Positions 35,746 to 45,471 of a stretch of 64,000 nt of DNA are shown piece by piece (position 1 is the first letter of the stretch; each line of letters starts with the position of its first letter). The stretch covers positions 1,302,001 through 1,366,000 of the forward strand of contig NZ_CP051217.1 of NCBI RefSeq assembly GCF_012516475.1, in the 5' to 3' direction. The notes below the pieces were generated by a model, which had not been told where the DNA came from, searched no databases, and saw only the letters and a program-made list of their open reading frames with translations. Source of the DNA: Parasphingorhabdus halotolerans (lineage in GTDB: Bacteria; Pseudomonadota; Alphaproteobacteria; Sphingomonadales; Sphingomonadaceae). The translations under genes and the position numbers were made by a program.

Positions 35746-36791
35746 TTGAAAATCTCCCACCAAATTGAAGTGCAGGAGCCGAATATCTCTATTCAAAACC
35801 GCAGAGTTTTTATCAGGCAGCGCCCCAATGGCATGCCGACCATCGACGACTTTGGCGTAGAAGATGTCACGATCAATAACATTCCCGACGGGCATGTCGT
35901 CGCAAAGGTGGATACGCTTTCGATGGATGCATGGATCCGCACGACGTTGAACGACGCCGGTATGCACAAGACAGGTGATATCGGCACGACCATCCGGGCC
36001 TTTGGCGTTGGACAAGTCGTGGAAAGTAAAAGTGACAAACTGGCGGTTGGCGACTGGGTCTATGGTATATTATCCGCGCAAACCCATGCACTTGTGCCTG
36101 ATGCTGCGGTGACAAAAGTGGAGCCGGAAAAAGATATAGAACCGAGTGCTTTTGTGGGACCACTGGGCATCACGACCGGTCTAACCGCGTGGGTTGGATT
36201 GGTGATGGTGGGAGAGGTCAAGGAAGGGGAAACGGTCGTTGTTTCCGGTGCCGCCGGTGCGGTGGGATCAGTGGTCGTGCAACTCGCCAAAGCGCGGGGG
36301 CTAAAGTTATCGGCATTGCCGGTGGCGCTGAAAAATGTGCTTATCTGACCGGGAAACTCGGAGCCGATGCCGCAGTGGATTATAAAAATTCCGATATTGC
36401 CGAGCAACTTGCGAAAGCCGCGCCCGATGGCGTGGATGTATTTTTTGACAATGTCGGCGGCGAATTGCTCGATATCGTGCTCGATAATCTGGCCCCCGCC
36501 GGGGCGCGCGTCGCGATCTGCGGCGCGATCTCGCAATATCAGCATCTCGAAGATGTGCGAGGGCCCAAATTATATCTGCGATTGGCAGAACGGAATGCCA
36601 TGATGAAGGGCTTTGTAGTCAGTCACTATGCTTCTGAATTTCCCCGCGCCGCTGCGGAGATTTCCGAACTTATGCGATCAGGTAAACTGACCCTGCCGGA
36701 ACATGTTGTGGATGGGATTGATCGCTTCCCAGAAGCCCTGTTCATGCTCTTTAACGGTGGTCATCATGGTAATCTGGTCGTGAAACCATAA
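35746..36791 (+). pseudogene. NADP-dependent MDR oxidoreductase (CurA/PTGR-like), single-base frameshift
   Basis: Two overlapping frames make one medium-chain reductase without zinc ligands. Frame one has 'NRRVFIRQRPNGMPTIDDF' and 'GPLGITTGLTAWVGL...VVVSGAAGAVGSVV'; frame two has 'GAKVIGIAGGAEKC', 'LGADAAVDYKN' and 'VDVFFDNVGGELLD'. Adding one G to the GGGGG at 36296-36300 joins them as 'LAKARGAKVIGIAGG'. The family (YncB/CurA, leukotriene B4 12-hydroxydehydrogenase-like) reduces alpha,beta-unsaturated ketones with NADPH. There is no early ATG; TTG 35746 or GTG 35770 must start it. Convergent with dnaJ, 7 bases away. Confidence 0.88.
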
Positions 36792-36798
36792 GGCGCAA

Positions 36799-37953
36799 TC
36801 ACTCTGTCAGGTCTTCCCACGCATCTTTCAGTTTACCAAAAAAGCCTGTCGAATTAGGGGTTTCGTCACCGGTTTCGGTTTCCTGAAACTCGCGGAGGAT
36901 GAGGCGCTGTTGTTTGGTCAGCTTGGTAGGCGTTTCGACTTCAATTTGCACCACCATATCGCCATTACCGCGTCCGCGCAGAACCGGCATGCCAGCGCCG
37001 CGCTGACGGATCTGTTTGCCGGACTGGATGCCTGCCGGAATACGGATTTCATGCTGGACGCCGTCGAGGCCGGGAATGGTGATTTCACCACCGAGCGCGG
37101 CCAAAGTGAAACTGATCGGCGCGCGGGTGAACAAAGTTGTGCCTTCACGCTCGAAGATATTGTGCCGTTCAAGGTGGATGAAAATATATAAATCGCCGGG
37201 AGGCGCGCCGCGTGCGCCGGCCTCGCCTTTGCCGGTTAATCGGATACGCGTTCCGCTATCAACACCGGCAGGAATTTCCACTTCCAGTGCCTGCGCCTTG
37301 TCCACCCGTCCCTCGCCGTAACAGACATGACACGGGTTTTCGATAACTTCTCCGCGGCCCTGACAGCTTGCGCAGGTGCGTTCGACCACGAAGAAACCTT
37401 GCTGCGCCCGGACTTTACCATGGCCGTGGCAGGTGCCACATTGTTTGACGCCAGTGCCCGGTTCCGCGCCGGAGCCATCGCATTCGTCGCAGCCGACCGA
37501 AACATCAATTTCGATCTCGGTCTTTTTGCCGTGGAAAGCGTCTTCGAGACTGATTTCCATATCGTAACGCAAATCCGCGCCGCGTGCGGGACCGCGCTGT
37601 CGTTGCTGGCCGCCAAGTCCACCACCACCACCGCCGAATATCGTCTCGAAAATATCGCCAATGTCACTGAAGCCCTGCTGACCGCCGCCAAATCCGCCGC
37701 CGCCCGCGTTATTGCCACCGCCGTTGGTAAACGCCGCATGACCATAGCGATCATAAGCGGCACGTTTCTGCGGGTCTTTCAGAACTTCATAGGCTTCACT
37801 GATGTTTTTAAACTTGGCTTCTGCTTCGGCATCGCCCTGATTTTTATCCGGGTGCCATTGCATGGCCAGCTTGCGATAGGAGGACTTCAGCGTCGCGCCG
37901 TCACAATCGCGCGATACGCCGAGCTGCTCATAATAATCGATTTCGGTTGCCAT
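36799..37953 (-). CDS. dnaJ: Molecular chaperone DnaJ (Hsp40)
   Basis: 384 aa. J domain at residues ~5-70 with the HPD motif (MQWHPDKNQGD), a Gly/Phe-rich linker (~75-125), four zinc-finger repeats of the C-x2-C-x-G-x-G type (CDECDGSG, CGTCHGHG, CASCQGRG, CHVCYGEG) and the C-terminal substrate-binding domains. It stimulates the DnaK ATPase and delivers unfolded clients. dnaK lies 87 bases upstream on the same strand with a hairpin terminator or attenuator between them. Confidence 0.98.
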   Translation of the reverse strand: MATEIDYYEQLGVSRDCDGATLKSSYRKLAMQWHPDKNQGDAEAEAKFKNISEAYEVLKDPQKRAAYDRYGHAAFTNGGGNNAGGGGFGGGQQGFSDIGDIFETIFGGGGGGLGGQQRQRGPARGADLRYDMEISLEDAFHGKKTEIEIDVSVGCDECDGSGAEPGTGVKQCGTCHGHGKVRAQQGFFVVERTCASCQGRGEVIENPCHVCYGEGRVDKAQALEVEIPAGVDSGTRIRLTGKGEAGARGAPPGDLYIFIHLERHNIFEREGTTLFTRAPISFTLAALGGEITIPGLDGVQHEIRIPAGIQSGKQIRQRGAGMPVLRGRGNGDMVVQIEVETPTKLTKQQRLILREFQETETGDETPNSTGFFGKLKDAWEDLTE

Positions 37954-37992
37954 GATTATCCCTCAGCCCCCCAGCTGACCATATTGAAAATG

Positions 37993-38027
37993 AAAAACCC
38001 GCCACCCCTGAAAATAGGAGCGACGGG
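37993..38027 (-). terminator. Hairpin with T-run between dnaK and dnaJ
   Basis: On the minus strand CCCGTCGCTCC (38027-38017) pairs with GGGGTGGCGGG (38008-37998) over 11 positions including G-T wobbles, with an 8-base loop and TTTTT after it. It would reduce dnaJ transcription relative to dnaK, as partial terminators do in other dnaKJ operons. Confidence 0.75.
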
Positions 38028-38040
38028 CTTGTTCACAATA

Positions 38041-39993
38041 TTACTCAGCCGCTTTGGCGTCTTCTTTTTTCTTGTCGTCATCATCATCAGAATCGTCCAC
38101 TTCGGAAAATTCTGCATCGACAACATCATCGTCAGCCTTGGCCGCCGCGTCCGCAGCAGCTGAATCATCGGCATCACCGCCCGCAGCTTGCTCGGCTTCA
38201 TAGATTTTCTGACCCATTTGCATGGAAACCTGCGCCAGCGCTTCGGACTGCGTCTTCATCGCTTCCGCATCGCCGCCTTCAATCGCTTCCTTGGTCTTGG
38301 TGACCGCTTCTTCGATCTGGCCTTTGAGATCAGCATCAATCTTGTCGCCGTGCTCGGCAAGCTGTTTCTCGGTCGTGTGGACAAGGCTTTCCGCGTTGTT
38401 TTTCGCTTCTGCATCCGCGCGGCGTTTTTTATCTTCTTCGGCAAATTTTTCAGCATCCTGAACCATCTGCTCGATGTCGTTATCGGACAATCCACCCGAA
38501 GCCTGGATCTTGATCTGCTGTTCCTTGCCGGTGCCTTTGTCTTTCGCAGACACGTTGACGATACCGTTGGCGTCAATATCAAACGTCACATCAATCTGAG
38601 GCACGCCGCGTGGTGCTGGCGGAATACCAACCAGATCAAACTGGCCTAGCATCTTGTTGTCCGCTGCCATTTCACGCTCACCCTGGAAAACCCGGATCGT
38701 AACCGCCTGCTGATTATCATCAGCGGTCGAATAGACCTGCGATTTCTTCGTCGGGATCGTCGTGTTGCGGTCGATCATGCGGGTGAACACACCGCCGAGG
38801 GTTTCGATACCCAACGACAATGGCGTTACATCAAGCAGGAGGACGTCTTTGACATCGCCCTGCAAAACACCAGCTTGAATGGCAGCGCCCATGGCGACCA
38901 CTTCGTCCGGGTTCACGCCTGTGTGCACTTCCTTGCCGAAGAATTTCTCAACTGTTTCGCGAACCAGCGGCATACGGGTCATACCGCCAACCATCACAAC
39001 TTCGTCAATTTCTTTGGCATCAACGCCTGCGTCTTTCAGTGCCTTCTTGCACGGATCAAGCGTACGTTTGACAAGATCACCAACCAGCTTTTCCAGGTCG
39101 CTACGGCTGATGGATTTCACCAGGTGCTTGGGACCATTTTGGTCAGCGGTAATGAATGGCAGGTTGACTTCGGTTGTCTGCGCGCTGGAAAGCTCGATTT
39201 TTGCTTTTTCAGCCGCTTCTTTCAAGCGTTGCAGCGCAAGCTTGTCTTTGGTGAGGTCGATGCTTTCCGCTTTTTTGAAATCAGCTGCGAGAAACTCAAC
39301 CAGCTTGGCATCAAAATCTTCACCGCCGAGGAAGGTATCGCCGTTGGTTGATTTCACTTCGAAAACACCGTCGCCGATTTCAAGGATCGAAATATCAAAC
39401 GTACCGCCGCCAAGGTCATAAACAGCGATGGTCTTGCCGTCATTCTTGTCGAGGCCATATGCCAAGGCTGCAGCGGTTGGCTCGTTGATAATCCGCAGCA
39501 CTTCCAGACCGGCCACTTTACCGGCATCTTTGGTCGCCTGACGCTGGGCGTCGTTGAAATAGGCAGGAACGGTAATGACCGCCTGGGTTACGGTTTCACC
39601 AAGATAGCTCTCGGCGGTTTCTTTCATTTTCTGCAAAATATAGGCGGAAATCTGGGCAGGAGAATAATCTTCACCGCCCGCTTTCACCCAAGCATCGCCG
39701 TTGCCGCCTTTGACTATGGGATAAGGAACCAGTTCCATATCCTTCTTTGTCATCGGATCATCGAACCGGCGACCGATAAGGCGCTTCACTGCAAAAATCG
39801 TGCTTTCGGGATTGGTTACGGCCTGGCGTTTCGCTGGCTGACCAATCAGACGCTCACCGTCTTTGGTAAAAGCAACAACCGACGGCGTTGTCCGCGCGCC
39901 TTCTGCATTTTCAATAACTTTCGGCTTGCCGCCGTCCATAACCGCCACACATGAGTTGGTGGTTCCCAAATCAATACCGATAACTTTAGCCAT
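38041..39993 (-). CDS. dnaK: Molecular chaperone DnaK (Hsp70)
   Basis: 650 aa from ATG 39993 (GAGGGA ribosome site); the frame extends 15 codons further but '[18 protein letters not shown]' is the invariant Hsp70 start. The ATPase domain (to ~385) has '[13 protein letters not shown]' and '[11 protein letters not shown]'; the substrate-binding domain has '[14 protein letters not shown]'; the C-terminal tail is acidic (Asp/Ala/Lys-rich). The client cycle is driven by DnaJ and GrpE, both encoded in this window. A possible RpoH promoter lies upstream. Confidence 0.99.
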   Translation of the reverse strand: MAKVIGIDLGTTNSCVAVMDGGKPKVIENAEGARTTPSVVAFTKDGERLIGQPAKRQAVTNPESTIFAVKRLIGRRFDDPMTKKDMELVPYPIVKGGNGDAWVKAGGEDYSPAQISAYILQKMKETAESYLGETVTQAVITVPAYFNDAQRQATKDAGKVAGLEVLRIINEPTAAALAYGLDKNDGKTIAVYDLGGGTFDISILEIGDGVFEVKSTNGDTFLGGEDFDAKLVEFLAADFKKAESIDLTKDKLALQRLKEAAEKAKIELSSAQTTEVNLPFITADQNGPKHLVKSISRSDLEKLVGDLVKRTLDPCKKALKDAGVDAKEIDEVVMVGGMTRMPLVRETVEKFFGKEVHTGVNPDEVVAMGAAIQAGVLQGDVKDVLLLDVTPLSLGIETLGGVFTRMIDRNTTIPTKKSQVYSTADDNQQAVTIRVFQGEREMAADNKMLGQFDLVGIPPAPRGVPQIDVTFDIDANGIVNVSAKDKGTGKEQQIKIQASGGLSDNDIEQMVQDAEKFAEEDKKRRADAEAKNNAESLVHTTEKQLAEHGDKIDADLKGQIEEAVTKTKEAIEGGDAEAMKTQSEALAQVSMQMGQKIYEAEQAAGGDADDSAAADAAAKADDDVVDAEFSEVDDSDDDDDKKKEDAKAAE

Positions 39994-40089
39994 AAATCCC
40001 TCAATCAATTGTAGTCGTTGTTTCCCGTAATTGGGCAAAAAATACCGCCCGGCCCATTGTTTTCAGCACCGATACGGCTTCGGCTTTGG

Positions 40090-40117
40090 ATATAGGTGGC
40101 ATTTTTCTTTGGACAAG
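40090..40117 (-). promoter_or_regulatory. Possible heat-shock sigma factor (RpoH) promoter of dnaK
   Basis: On the minus strand CTTGTC (40117-40112) and CCTATAT (40096-40090) resemble the alphaproteobacterial RpoH elements (CTTG... and CYTATAT), about 100 bases upstream of the dnaK ATG. No CIRCE element (HrcA operator) was seen at dnaK. Confidence 0.4.
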
Positions 40118-40198
40118 GCATGGGACAAGTTTGAATTGAAAATTATGGGTGGCAGTCCCATATATTGGAGAGATTACAGGATTTTATGGAGTAATATG

Positions 40199-40660
40199 AT
40201 GAAACCGCTTTCCATTTTTTCCGCCCTGACAGCGAGTGTTTTTCTGGCATCATGCGGCCAGGGCGATGTTTTATTTGCCGATAATGCGGTGATCAACCTC
40301 TCTCCCGTCGAGGGCAACCCGGCATCCGGCTATATGGATTTGCACGGCGGTCGCTTGGATGTGGAACTGGTTGGCGTTACATCAGACGACGTTCTGCGCA
40401 TGGAAATGCACGAAACAGTTGAAGAAAACGGCATGGCGACGATGAAGCCGATCAAATCGGTAAAAATTCCGCGCGGCAAAACGGTGAAATTCGAGCCCGG
40501 CGGCAAGCATCTCATGGTCTGGGGTGTCGGCGGCGGATCAGTGAAGCGCGGATTGCTCGACATGACCTTGATCTATTCCAATGATGACCGGATAAAAATT
40601 CAGGCGGTGGTGAAAAAACCGGGTACGCCCGATGAAGACAGCAAAAAGGACGCCGGTTAA
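40199..40660 (+). CDS. PCu(A)C-type copper chaperone lipoprotein
   Basis: 153 aa from ATG 40199, 7 bases after GGAG; ATG 40196 just before it is equally in frame, and the longer frame to 40031 is not used. A lipoprotein signal ends in the lipobox 'FLASC'. The PCuAC (DUF461) copper-binding pattern is visible: Met/His in 'RMEMHETVEENGMATM' followed by 'PGGKHLMVWG'. The family carries Cu(I) in the periplasm for the CuA site of cytochrome c oxidase. The last ~20 residues are charged. The next gene starts immediately after the stop. Confidence 0.88.
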   Translation: MKPLSIFSALTASVFLASCGQGDVLFADNAVINLSPVEGNPASGYMDLHGGRLDVELVGVTSDDVLRMEMHETVEENGMATMKPIKSVKIPRGKTVKFEPGGKHLMVWGVGGGSVKRGLLDMTLIYSNDDRIKIQAVVKKPGTPDEDSKKDAG

Positions 40661-41113
40661 TTGACCCAAGGCCGCCCGCTGACGGACGCGGAGATTAACT
40701 TGTGTCGCAGCATATTTAACGATGCGATAGACTATCGCCGGGTACGGGTGTTCAACCGCAAATGGTGGCCCTTTCAACCGCGAAAGGTAACCATGGCACC
40801 GGATGGCAATATCTGGTTCCATCCCAACAATGGGTTATTTTGCGACGATTTTTGCGGCGCGCAAAATAACATCCAAGCGCTGTTCATTCATGAAATGGTC
40901 CACGTCTGGCAGCATCAGCAGGGCGTCTTTCTTCCTCTCGCGCGCCATCCGTTCTGTAGCTACGATTACGAACTTCTGCCGGAAAAACCGTTCCGCAAAT
41001 ATGGTATTGAGCAGCAGGCGGAGATTGTTAGTCATGTGTTTTTGTTGAAACAGGGTGTGCGATTGAAAAATGGCTATACGTTAATGCAATATGCCAATTT
41101 GCTACCTTTTTGA
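40661..41113 (+). CDS. HExxH-containing protein (vgr-related/minimal zincin-like)
   Basis: 150 aa. The segment 'NIQALFIHEMVHVWQHQQG' contains an HExxH zinc-protease motif (H-E-M-V-H) and the C-terminal 'YGIEQQAEIVSHVFLL' supplies a downstream Glu as possible third ligand, so a small gluzincin-like fold is plausible. Similar sphingomonad proteins are annotated 'vgr related'. No signal peptide. The first codon is TTG, directly following the TAA of the PCuAC gene, with AAGGA about 10 bases upstream; no ATG exists before the conserved core, so a TTG start is likely. Convergent and overlapping by 12 bases with the MATE gene at its 3' end. Confidence 0.7.
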   Translation: MTQGRPLTDAEINLCRSIFNDAIDYRRVRVFNRKWWPFQPRKVTMAPDGNIWFHPNNGLFCDDFCGAQNNIQALFIHEMVHVWQHQQGVFLPLARHPFCSYDYELLPEKPFRKYGIEQQAEIVSHVFLLKQGVRLKNGYTLMQYANLLPF

Positions 41114-42523
41114 CAGCGACTGAGCGGGCAACAACCCAATCCTCTCACGCATCATCCAGCGCGATAGCATCAGCACCGCAACAATGCCCAAACCGCTGGC
41201 GAGGCCGATCCAGATGCCTAGCCCTCGCCAATCCAGCCAGAACGCCAGCCCCGCTCCAACGCCAATGCCGATCACCCAATAACCAAAGGCGGCGATGATC
41301 ATCGGGATTTTGGTATCATGCAATCCGCGTAGCATACCCGCGCCGACAACCTGCGCGCCATCAAAAATCTGGAATAGCGCAGCAATGGCAAGAAAGCTCA
41401 CCGCCAGTTGCAGCACTTCCATGTTTTGCGGTGTATTGCCCTCCATAAACAAGCCCGCGAGTTGCCATGGAAACATCCAGATAAATAATGCCATGACCGA
41501 CATAAAGCCGGTACCGAGGACAAAACTCGTCCATCCCGCGCGCTGTATCCATACCGGATCACGCTTGCCGAAACCAATGCCGACCCGCACCGTTGCTGCT
41601 TGCGCCAGCCCCATCGGCACCATGAAAGTGAGCGAGGCGATTTGCAGCGCGATCGCGTGCGCGGCAACTGATGCTGTATCAATCAGACCCATGAGCAGCA
41701 CAGCGCCTGCGAAAATACCCCCTTCGAGCCCCATGGTCACGGCAATCGGCAAGCCGAGCCGCCAAAGTTGTGCATATCTGTGCCAGTCGGGCCGCCAGAA
41801 CCGGCCAAATAATTGGTATCTCCGGAATTTGGGATGGAACAGCAATACCAGAACCATACCGCCAAACATCAGCATATTGGTCAGCACGCTGCCGATGCCA
41901 GCGCCCATCAACCCCAAGGCGGGGAAGCCCAGTTTGCCGAAGATGAGAATATAGTTAAAAATCGCATTGCCGATGACACCCGCGACGCCAATGATCAGCG
42001 ACCATATCGGTTTCTCCAGCGTCGACAAAAAATTGCGCGCGACCAAGGTGAACAGAAAGAACAGGATCGACCACATGTAAGCACGAACGTAGACCGCCGC
42101 CTTTGCGGCCAGCTCCGGCACTTGCCCCATGAAGAGCAGCACCGCCTCGGTATTCCACAGGAAAATCCAGAACGGGATCATGACGGTAAAGGCAGCCCAC
42201 ATCGCCTGCCGAAAAGTCCGGCGCAGATCGCGCACGCTATGGGCCATCCGGCCAATTTCGCTGGCCATCATCGGGGCAGATGCTGTCACCAGCCCCATGC
42301 AGAAAATCGCGCAGATCATGGCAAGGTTGAAGCCAAGGGACGATGCCGCCAGTTCCTCCGCTCCGAGCCAACCGACCATCAGAACATCGGTCGCACCAAT
42401 CAGCGACATGGTAAGATTGGTCAGGATCAGCGGCCAAGCCAATGAAGCGGTGGCGCGCAACTCAGCACGCCATGGATTACCGGGCGGTAATTTACTATCA
42501 GATATTTGTGCCGGGCGGTCCAT
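41102..42523 (-). CDS. MATE family efflux transporter
   Basis: 473 aa with 12 predicted membrane helices in two related halves. 'LTNLTMSLIGATDVLMVGWLGAEELAASSLG' and 'GLPIAVTMGLEGGIFAGAVLLMG' are typical MATE helices 1 and 7. The fold exports cationic drugs or metabolites against Na+ or H+. The N-terminus is short and the start ATG is the only reasonable one. No regulator is adjacent. The 3' end overlaps that of the convergent HExxH gene. Confidence 0.93.
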   Translation of the reverse strand: MDRPAQISDSKLPPGNPWRAELRATASLAWPLILTNLTMSLIGATDVLMVGWLGAEELAASSLGFNLAMICAIFCMGLVTASAPMMASEIGRMAHSVRDLRRTFRQAMWAAFTVMIPFWIFLWNTEAVLLFMGQVPELAAKAAVYVRAYMWSILFFLFTLVARNFLSTLEKPIWSLIIGVAGVIGNAIFNYILIFGKLGFPALGLMGAGIGSVLTNMLMFGGMVLVLLFHPKFRRYQLFGRFWRPDWHRYAQLWRLGLPIAVTMGLEGGIFAGAVLLMGLIDTASVAAHAIALQIASLTFMVPMGLAQAATVRVGIGFGKRDPVWIQRAGWTSFVLGTGFMSVMALFIWMFPWQLAGLFMEGNTPQNMEVLQLAVSFLAIAALFQIFDGAQVVGAGMLRGLHDTKIPMIIAAFGYWVIGIGVGAGLAFWLDWRGLGIWIGLASGLGIVAVLMLSRWMMRERIGLLPAQSLSKR

Positions 42524-42584
42524 GCGCGGCTCGATAGCCGAGAGCGGTGGCCCGCGCTAGAAAAACCGCCCCACCGATCTCCGA

Positions 42585-42884
42585 TCAGCGCGGATCGTCG
42601 GGATAGCCTGCCGTGCCGTAGCAATCATCATCGAGCCTGCCATTGCGATCATAACCATCGCAGCCGTCATTTTTATCGATGAAATAACCACCCGCTGCGC
42701 CTGCAGCAGCGCCAATGGCAGCGCCTGTCAACACATCGCCTCCGGTAATCGCACCGACCGCAGCACCCGCCACGGCTCCGGCACCCGCGCCTTCAGCGGC
42801 ATAATTGCCCGCGCATGCAGACAGCGATAATGATGAAAGGGCCAAAGTCGATGCGGCGATAGATTTTTTTGCAGTTCCAAGCAT
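42585..42884 (-). CDS. Glycine-zipper lipoprotein (17 kDa antigen-like)
   Basis: 99 aa from ATG 42884, which has GGAG 8 bases upstream; the frame open to 42962 is not needed. A lipoprotein signal ends in 'SLSAC' (lipid-modified Cys about residue 24). A Gly-zipper follows: 'GAGAGAVAGAAVGAITGG' and 'GAAIGAAAGAAGGYFIDK', which packs as two small-residue helices in the outer membrane or at its inner face. The acidic C-terminal tail contains two Cys (DGCDGYD, DDCYG). Role unknown; related proteins stabilise the envelope. Confidence 0.85.
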   Translation of the reverse strand: MLGTAKKSIAASTLALSSLSLSACAGNYAAEGAGAGAVAGAAVGAITGGDVLTGAAIGAAAGAAGGYFIDKNDGCDGYDRNGRLDDDCYGTAGYPDDPR

Positions 42885-43091
42885 GAAGAATACTCCTGAT
42901 TTCAAGTCCGTTGCCCCCTTGCTTGGATAAAACACGCCGCAAGCGCTATGGTTCCTGAACAATCCGGTCAGACACGGTAAAGCGCGCCATCCACGGGCCG
43001 ATTGGTGCAGAACTGCGATAATATTGTCTCTTGCGGCGATGACACTCTGTCTGCCAAGAGACAGAAAAGTTAAATAGGGGGACGCGCACTA

Positions 43092-44447
43092 ATGCTATCG
43101 GCAATCGGGCTAATCGGCGGACTGGCACTGCTCATCTGGATGACGGTGCGGGGGGTTAACATCCTGATCGCTGGCCCTGTAGCCGCAGCCGTTGTCGCGC
43201 TGACCAGCGGCCTCGCCTGGCTACCCCCCCTTGCCGCTGAAGGCGCTCCCGATTTTGCGACTGCCTATATGGACGGCTTTGTAGGATTTTTCGCCAGTTG
43301 GTTTTTCATGTTCCTGCTCGGCGCGATATTCGGCGAGATCATGGGAGCGAGCGGGGCTGCGGCCAGCGTTGCCCACTGGGTTATAGAGAAAATCGGAATA
43401 AAACACGCAGTGCTAGCAGTGGTCGCTGCCTGCGCGATATTGACCTACGGCGGCGTGAGCGTGTTCATCGTCTCGTTCAGCGTCTATTCGCTCGCGGTGC
43501 ATCTATTTCGCGAGGCCGATTTGCCGCGGAGATTCATTCCCGGCGCACTGGCCTTTGGGTCGGTGACTTTCACCATGACCAGCGCCGGAAGCCCGGAAAT
43601 CCAGAACCTCATCCCGATGGAATTTCTGGGAACCACGGCCTATGCCGGTTGGGAAGTCAGCTTGGTTGTGGCCTTGTTCATGGCAATCAGCGGGCATTTC
43701 TGGCTCAACCATATGGTCAAGCGCGCGGTGGCCAAGGGTGAACATTTTGTTGGCCGCGAAACCGATGATACGAATACCGACTACAGCAACCTCCCTGCGC
43801 CGCTGCTGTGCGTGATGCCGCTTGTGGCCGTCCTCGGCATATTCCTGATCTTCCAGTATCCGCAAGACATGGGACCTCTTTCGGTCATTCTACCACAAGA
43901 GTCGCTCGACAAATGGGCTTTGGTCGCCGCGCTCGGAACCGGTGCGCTGGTCGCGCTCGCTGTCGGCTATCAGAAGCTGAAAACCATGCCCGAAGCCTTT
44001 TCGCGTGGCGCTACCAGCGCAGTGGTCGCCATCACCAATACCTGCGCGGTGGTGGGATTTGGTTCGGTGGCGAAGATCTCGCCGGCTTTTCAGGAAGCGC
44101 TTGTCATAGTGCAGAATATTCCCGGCAGCCCATTGATCGGCGCAGCGATAGCGGTGACGGTGATCGCGGGCCTGACCGGTTCTGCCAGCGGCGGACAGAG
44201 CATCGCGCTTCCGTTAATTGCACCCCATTATCTTGATGTTGGCGCGCAACCCGACGAGTTGCACCGCGTTGTGGCCATCTCCTCCGGCGCGCTCGATAGT
44301 CTTCCGCATAATGGTTATGTTGTGACGACCATCCGCGCGGTATGCGGGGAAACGCACAAGGACGCCTATGGCGCAGTCGGCGCGTTAACTGTGGTTATTC
44401 CAGTGATTGGGACAATCATAGCGGTAGTGCTGTTCGCGATATTCTAG
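43092..44447 (+). CDS. GntP family permease
   Basis: 451 aa, about 12-13 membrane helices. The repeats 'GEIMGASGAAASVAHWVIEKIG' and 'GLTGSASGGQSIALPL' with conserved Gly/Ser/Ala are typical of GntP (gluconate:H+ symporter) transporters. Substrates in the family include gluconate and other short hydroxy-acids; the one here is unknown, as no sugar-acid kinase is adjacent. A GGGG ribosome site lies upstream of the ATG. A GNAT acetyltransferase gene starts directly after the stop. Confidence 0.9.
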   Translation: MLSAIGLIGGLALLIWMTVRGVNILIAGPVAAAVVALTSGLAWLPPLAAEGAPDFATAYMDGFVGFFASWFFMFLLGAIFGEIMGASGAAASVAHWVIEKIGIKHAVLAVVAACAILTYGGVSVFIVSFSVYSLAVHLFREADLPRRFIPGALAFGSVTFTMTSAGSPEIQNLIPMEFLGTTAYAGWEVSLVVALFMAISGHFWLNHMVKRAVAKGEHFVGRETDDTNTDYSNLPAPLLCVMPLVAVLGIFLIFQYPQDMGPLSVILPQESLDKWALVAALGTGALVALAVGYQKLKTMPEAFSRGATSAVVAITNTCAVVGFGSVAKISPAFQEALVIVQNIPGSPLIGAAIAVTVIAGLTGSASGGQSIALPLIAPHYLDVGAQPDELHRVVAISSGALDSLPHNGYVVTTIRAVCGETHKDAYGAVGALTVVIPVIGTIIAVVLFAIF

Positions 44448-44933
44448 ATGCCCGTAACGACCCGTCTTTATCTGCCCTCAGACCGGCAAAGATTCATCGA
44501 TCTCAATCTCGATTGGATTGAGGAATATTTCAAGGTCGAGCCCAGCGATCGCGAGCAATTGGAACGGTTGGAGACTTCGATTCTGGGCAAGAATGGGCGG
44601 ATTGTTATTGCAGAACTGGATGGGGCGGTTGTTGGAACCGGCGCTATTTTATCGCCGCATCATGATCCCGATGATGGCCGCACATGGTTGGAAATCATCA
44701 AAATGTCGGCGCAAAAGGATTTGCGTGGTCGAGGCATTGGCCGGGCCGTTCTGGAAGCGCTGATTACTCAGGGGCGGGAAATGGCCGCTGATGCAATCTG
44801 GCTGGAAACTAACGGCGATTTGAAGGCAGCGATCGGATTGTATGAACGCCTGGGCTTTCGCCATTTGAGCGATAATGAGCTTTGGCCCACGCCCTATGCA
44901 CGATGTAATGTGCAGATGGTGCTGGAGCTCTGA
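44448..44933 (+). CDS. GNAT family N-acetyltransferase
   Basis: 161 aa. The acetyl-CoA pyrophosphate loop is 'KDLRGRGIGRAVLEALI' (R/Q-x-x-G-x-G/A), preceded by the beta-strand 'TWLEIIKMSA' and followed by 'WLETNGDLKAAIGLYERLGFRHL', the classic GNAT motif B. Its ATG follows the GntP TAG with no spacer, so it is cotranscribed and probably modifies a compound related to the transporter substrate, or an unrelated amine. No more specific call is possible. Confidence 0.9.
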   Translation: MPVTTRLYLPSDRQRFIDLNLDWIEEYFKVEPSDREQLERLETSILGKNGRIVIAELDGAVVGTGAILSPHHDPDDGRTWLEIIKMSAQKDLRGRGIGRAVLEALITQGREMAADAIWLETNGDLKAAIGLYERLGFRHLSDNELWPTPYARCNVQMVLEL

Positions 44934-44964
44934 CTTCACGCGAGGAGGAGGTCACCGAACCTCG

Positions 44965-45390
44965 TCATCTGAAAGCCTTGATCAACCGCTCCATATAATC
45001 GCCAAGATTTTCAATCTCGTCATCGCTCAAAATATTCTCAATTTGCTCATTGATCTTCTGAAAAGGTGGCTGGGTGTTTTTGACAATGCGCTCGCCCTCT
45101 TCACTAAGGGTAAGGATTTTTGCCCGCCCATCGCTCTGGCTGCCTTCCCGCTGAATATAGCCAAGTTTCATCAATCGTTTGACCATCGCGGTGACGGCCG
45201 ACGGATTGAGGCCGAGGGCTTGGGCGACATCTTTCTGGGTAACATCTTCTCGGTTGGCAATGGCCGAAAGCACCCCAAATTGAGCGGTGGTGATATTGTC
45301 ATTATCCAAAAGGTCACGATCGGCCTGCTTCTGCATGAAGTGCGCTGCCAGTTGCAGGCGCCAGTATAACCTTAATTTGGATGCCGACAT
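44965..45390 (-). CDS. MarR family transcriptional regulator
   Basis: 141 aa from ATG 45390; TTG 45402 would add four residues. The winged helix is 'DVTQKDVAQALGLNPSAVTAMVKRLMKLGYIQRE' followed by the wing 'SDGRAKILTLSEEGE', with dimerisation helices at both ends. Divergent from the alcohol dehydrogenase gene at 45472. The shared intergenic region holds the palindrome TTCACTAGTGAA, a good operator candidate, so the regulator probably represses itself and the dehydrogenase. The ligand is unknown. Confidence 0.92.
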   Translation of the reverse strand: MSASKLRLYWRLQLAAHFMQKQADRDLLDNDNITTAQFGVLSAIANREDVTQKDVAQALGLNPSAVTAMVKRLMKLGYIQREGSQSDGRAKILTLSEEGERIVKNTQPPFQKINEQIENILSDDEIENLGDYMERLIKAFR

Positions 45391-45432
45391 GATCCGGTCC
45401 AATATCGTTGTTGCATGGTAATGTCTCTTTGA

Positions 45433-45456
45433 ATATAGTTCACTAGTGAAGTATAT
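45433..45456. promoter_or_regulatory. Palindromic operator between MarR and alcohol dehydrogenase genes
   Basis: A perfect 12-bp palindrome TTCACTAGTGAA (45439-45450) extends to 24 bp with one mismatched pair (ATATAG/GTATAT). It lies ~20 bases upstream of the dehydrogenase ATG and ~45 bases upstream of the marR ATG, where it would block both promoters. Confidence 0.75.
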
Positions 45457-45471
45457 GACAGGAGCAACCCC

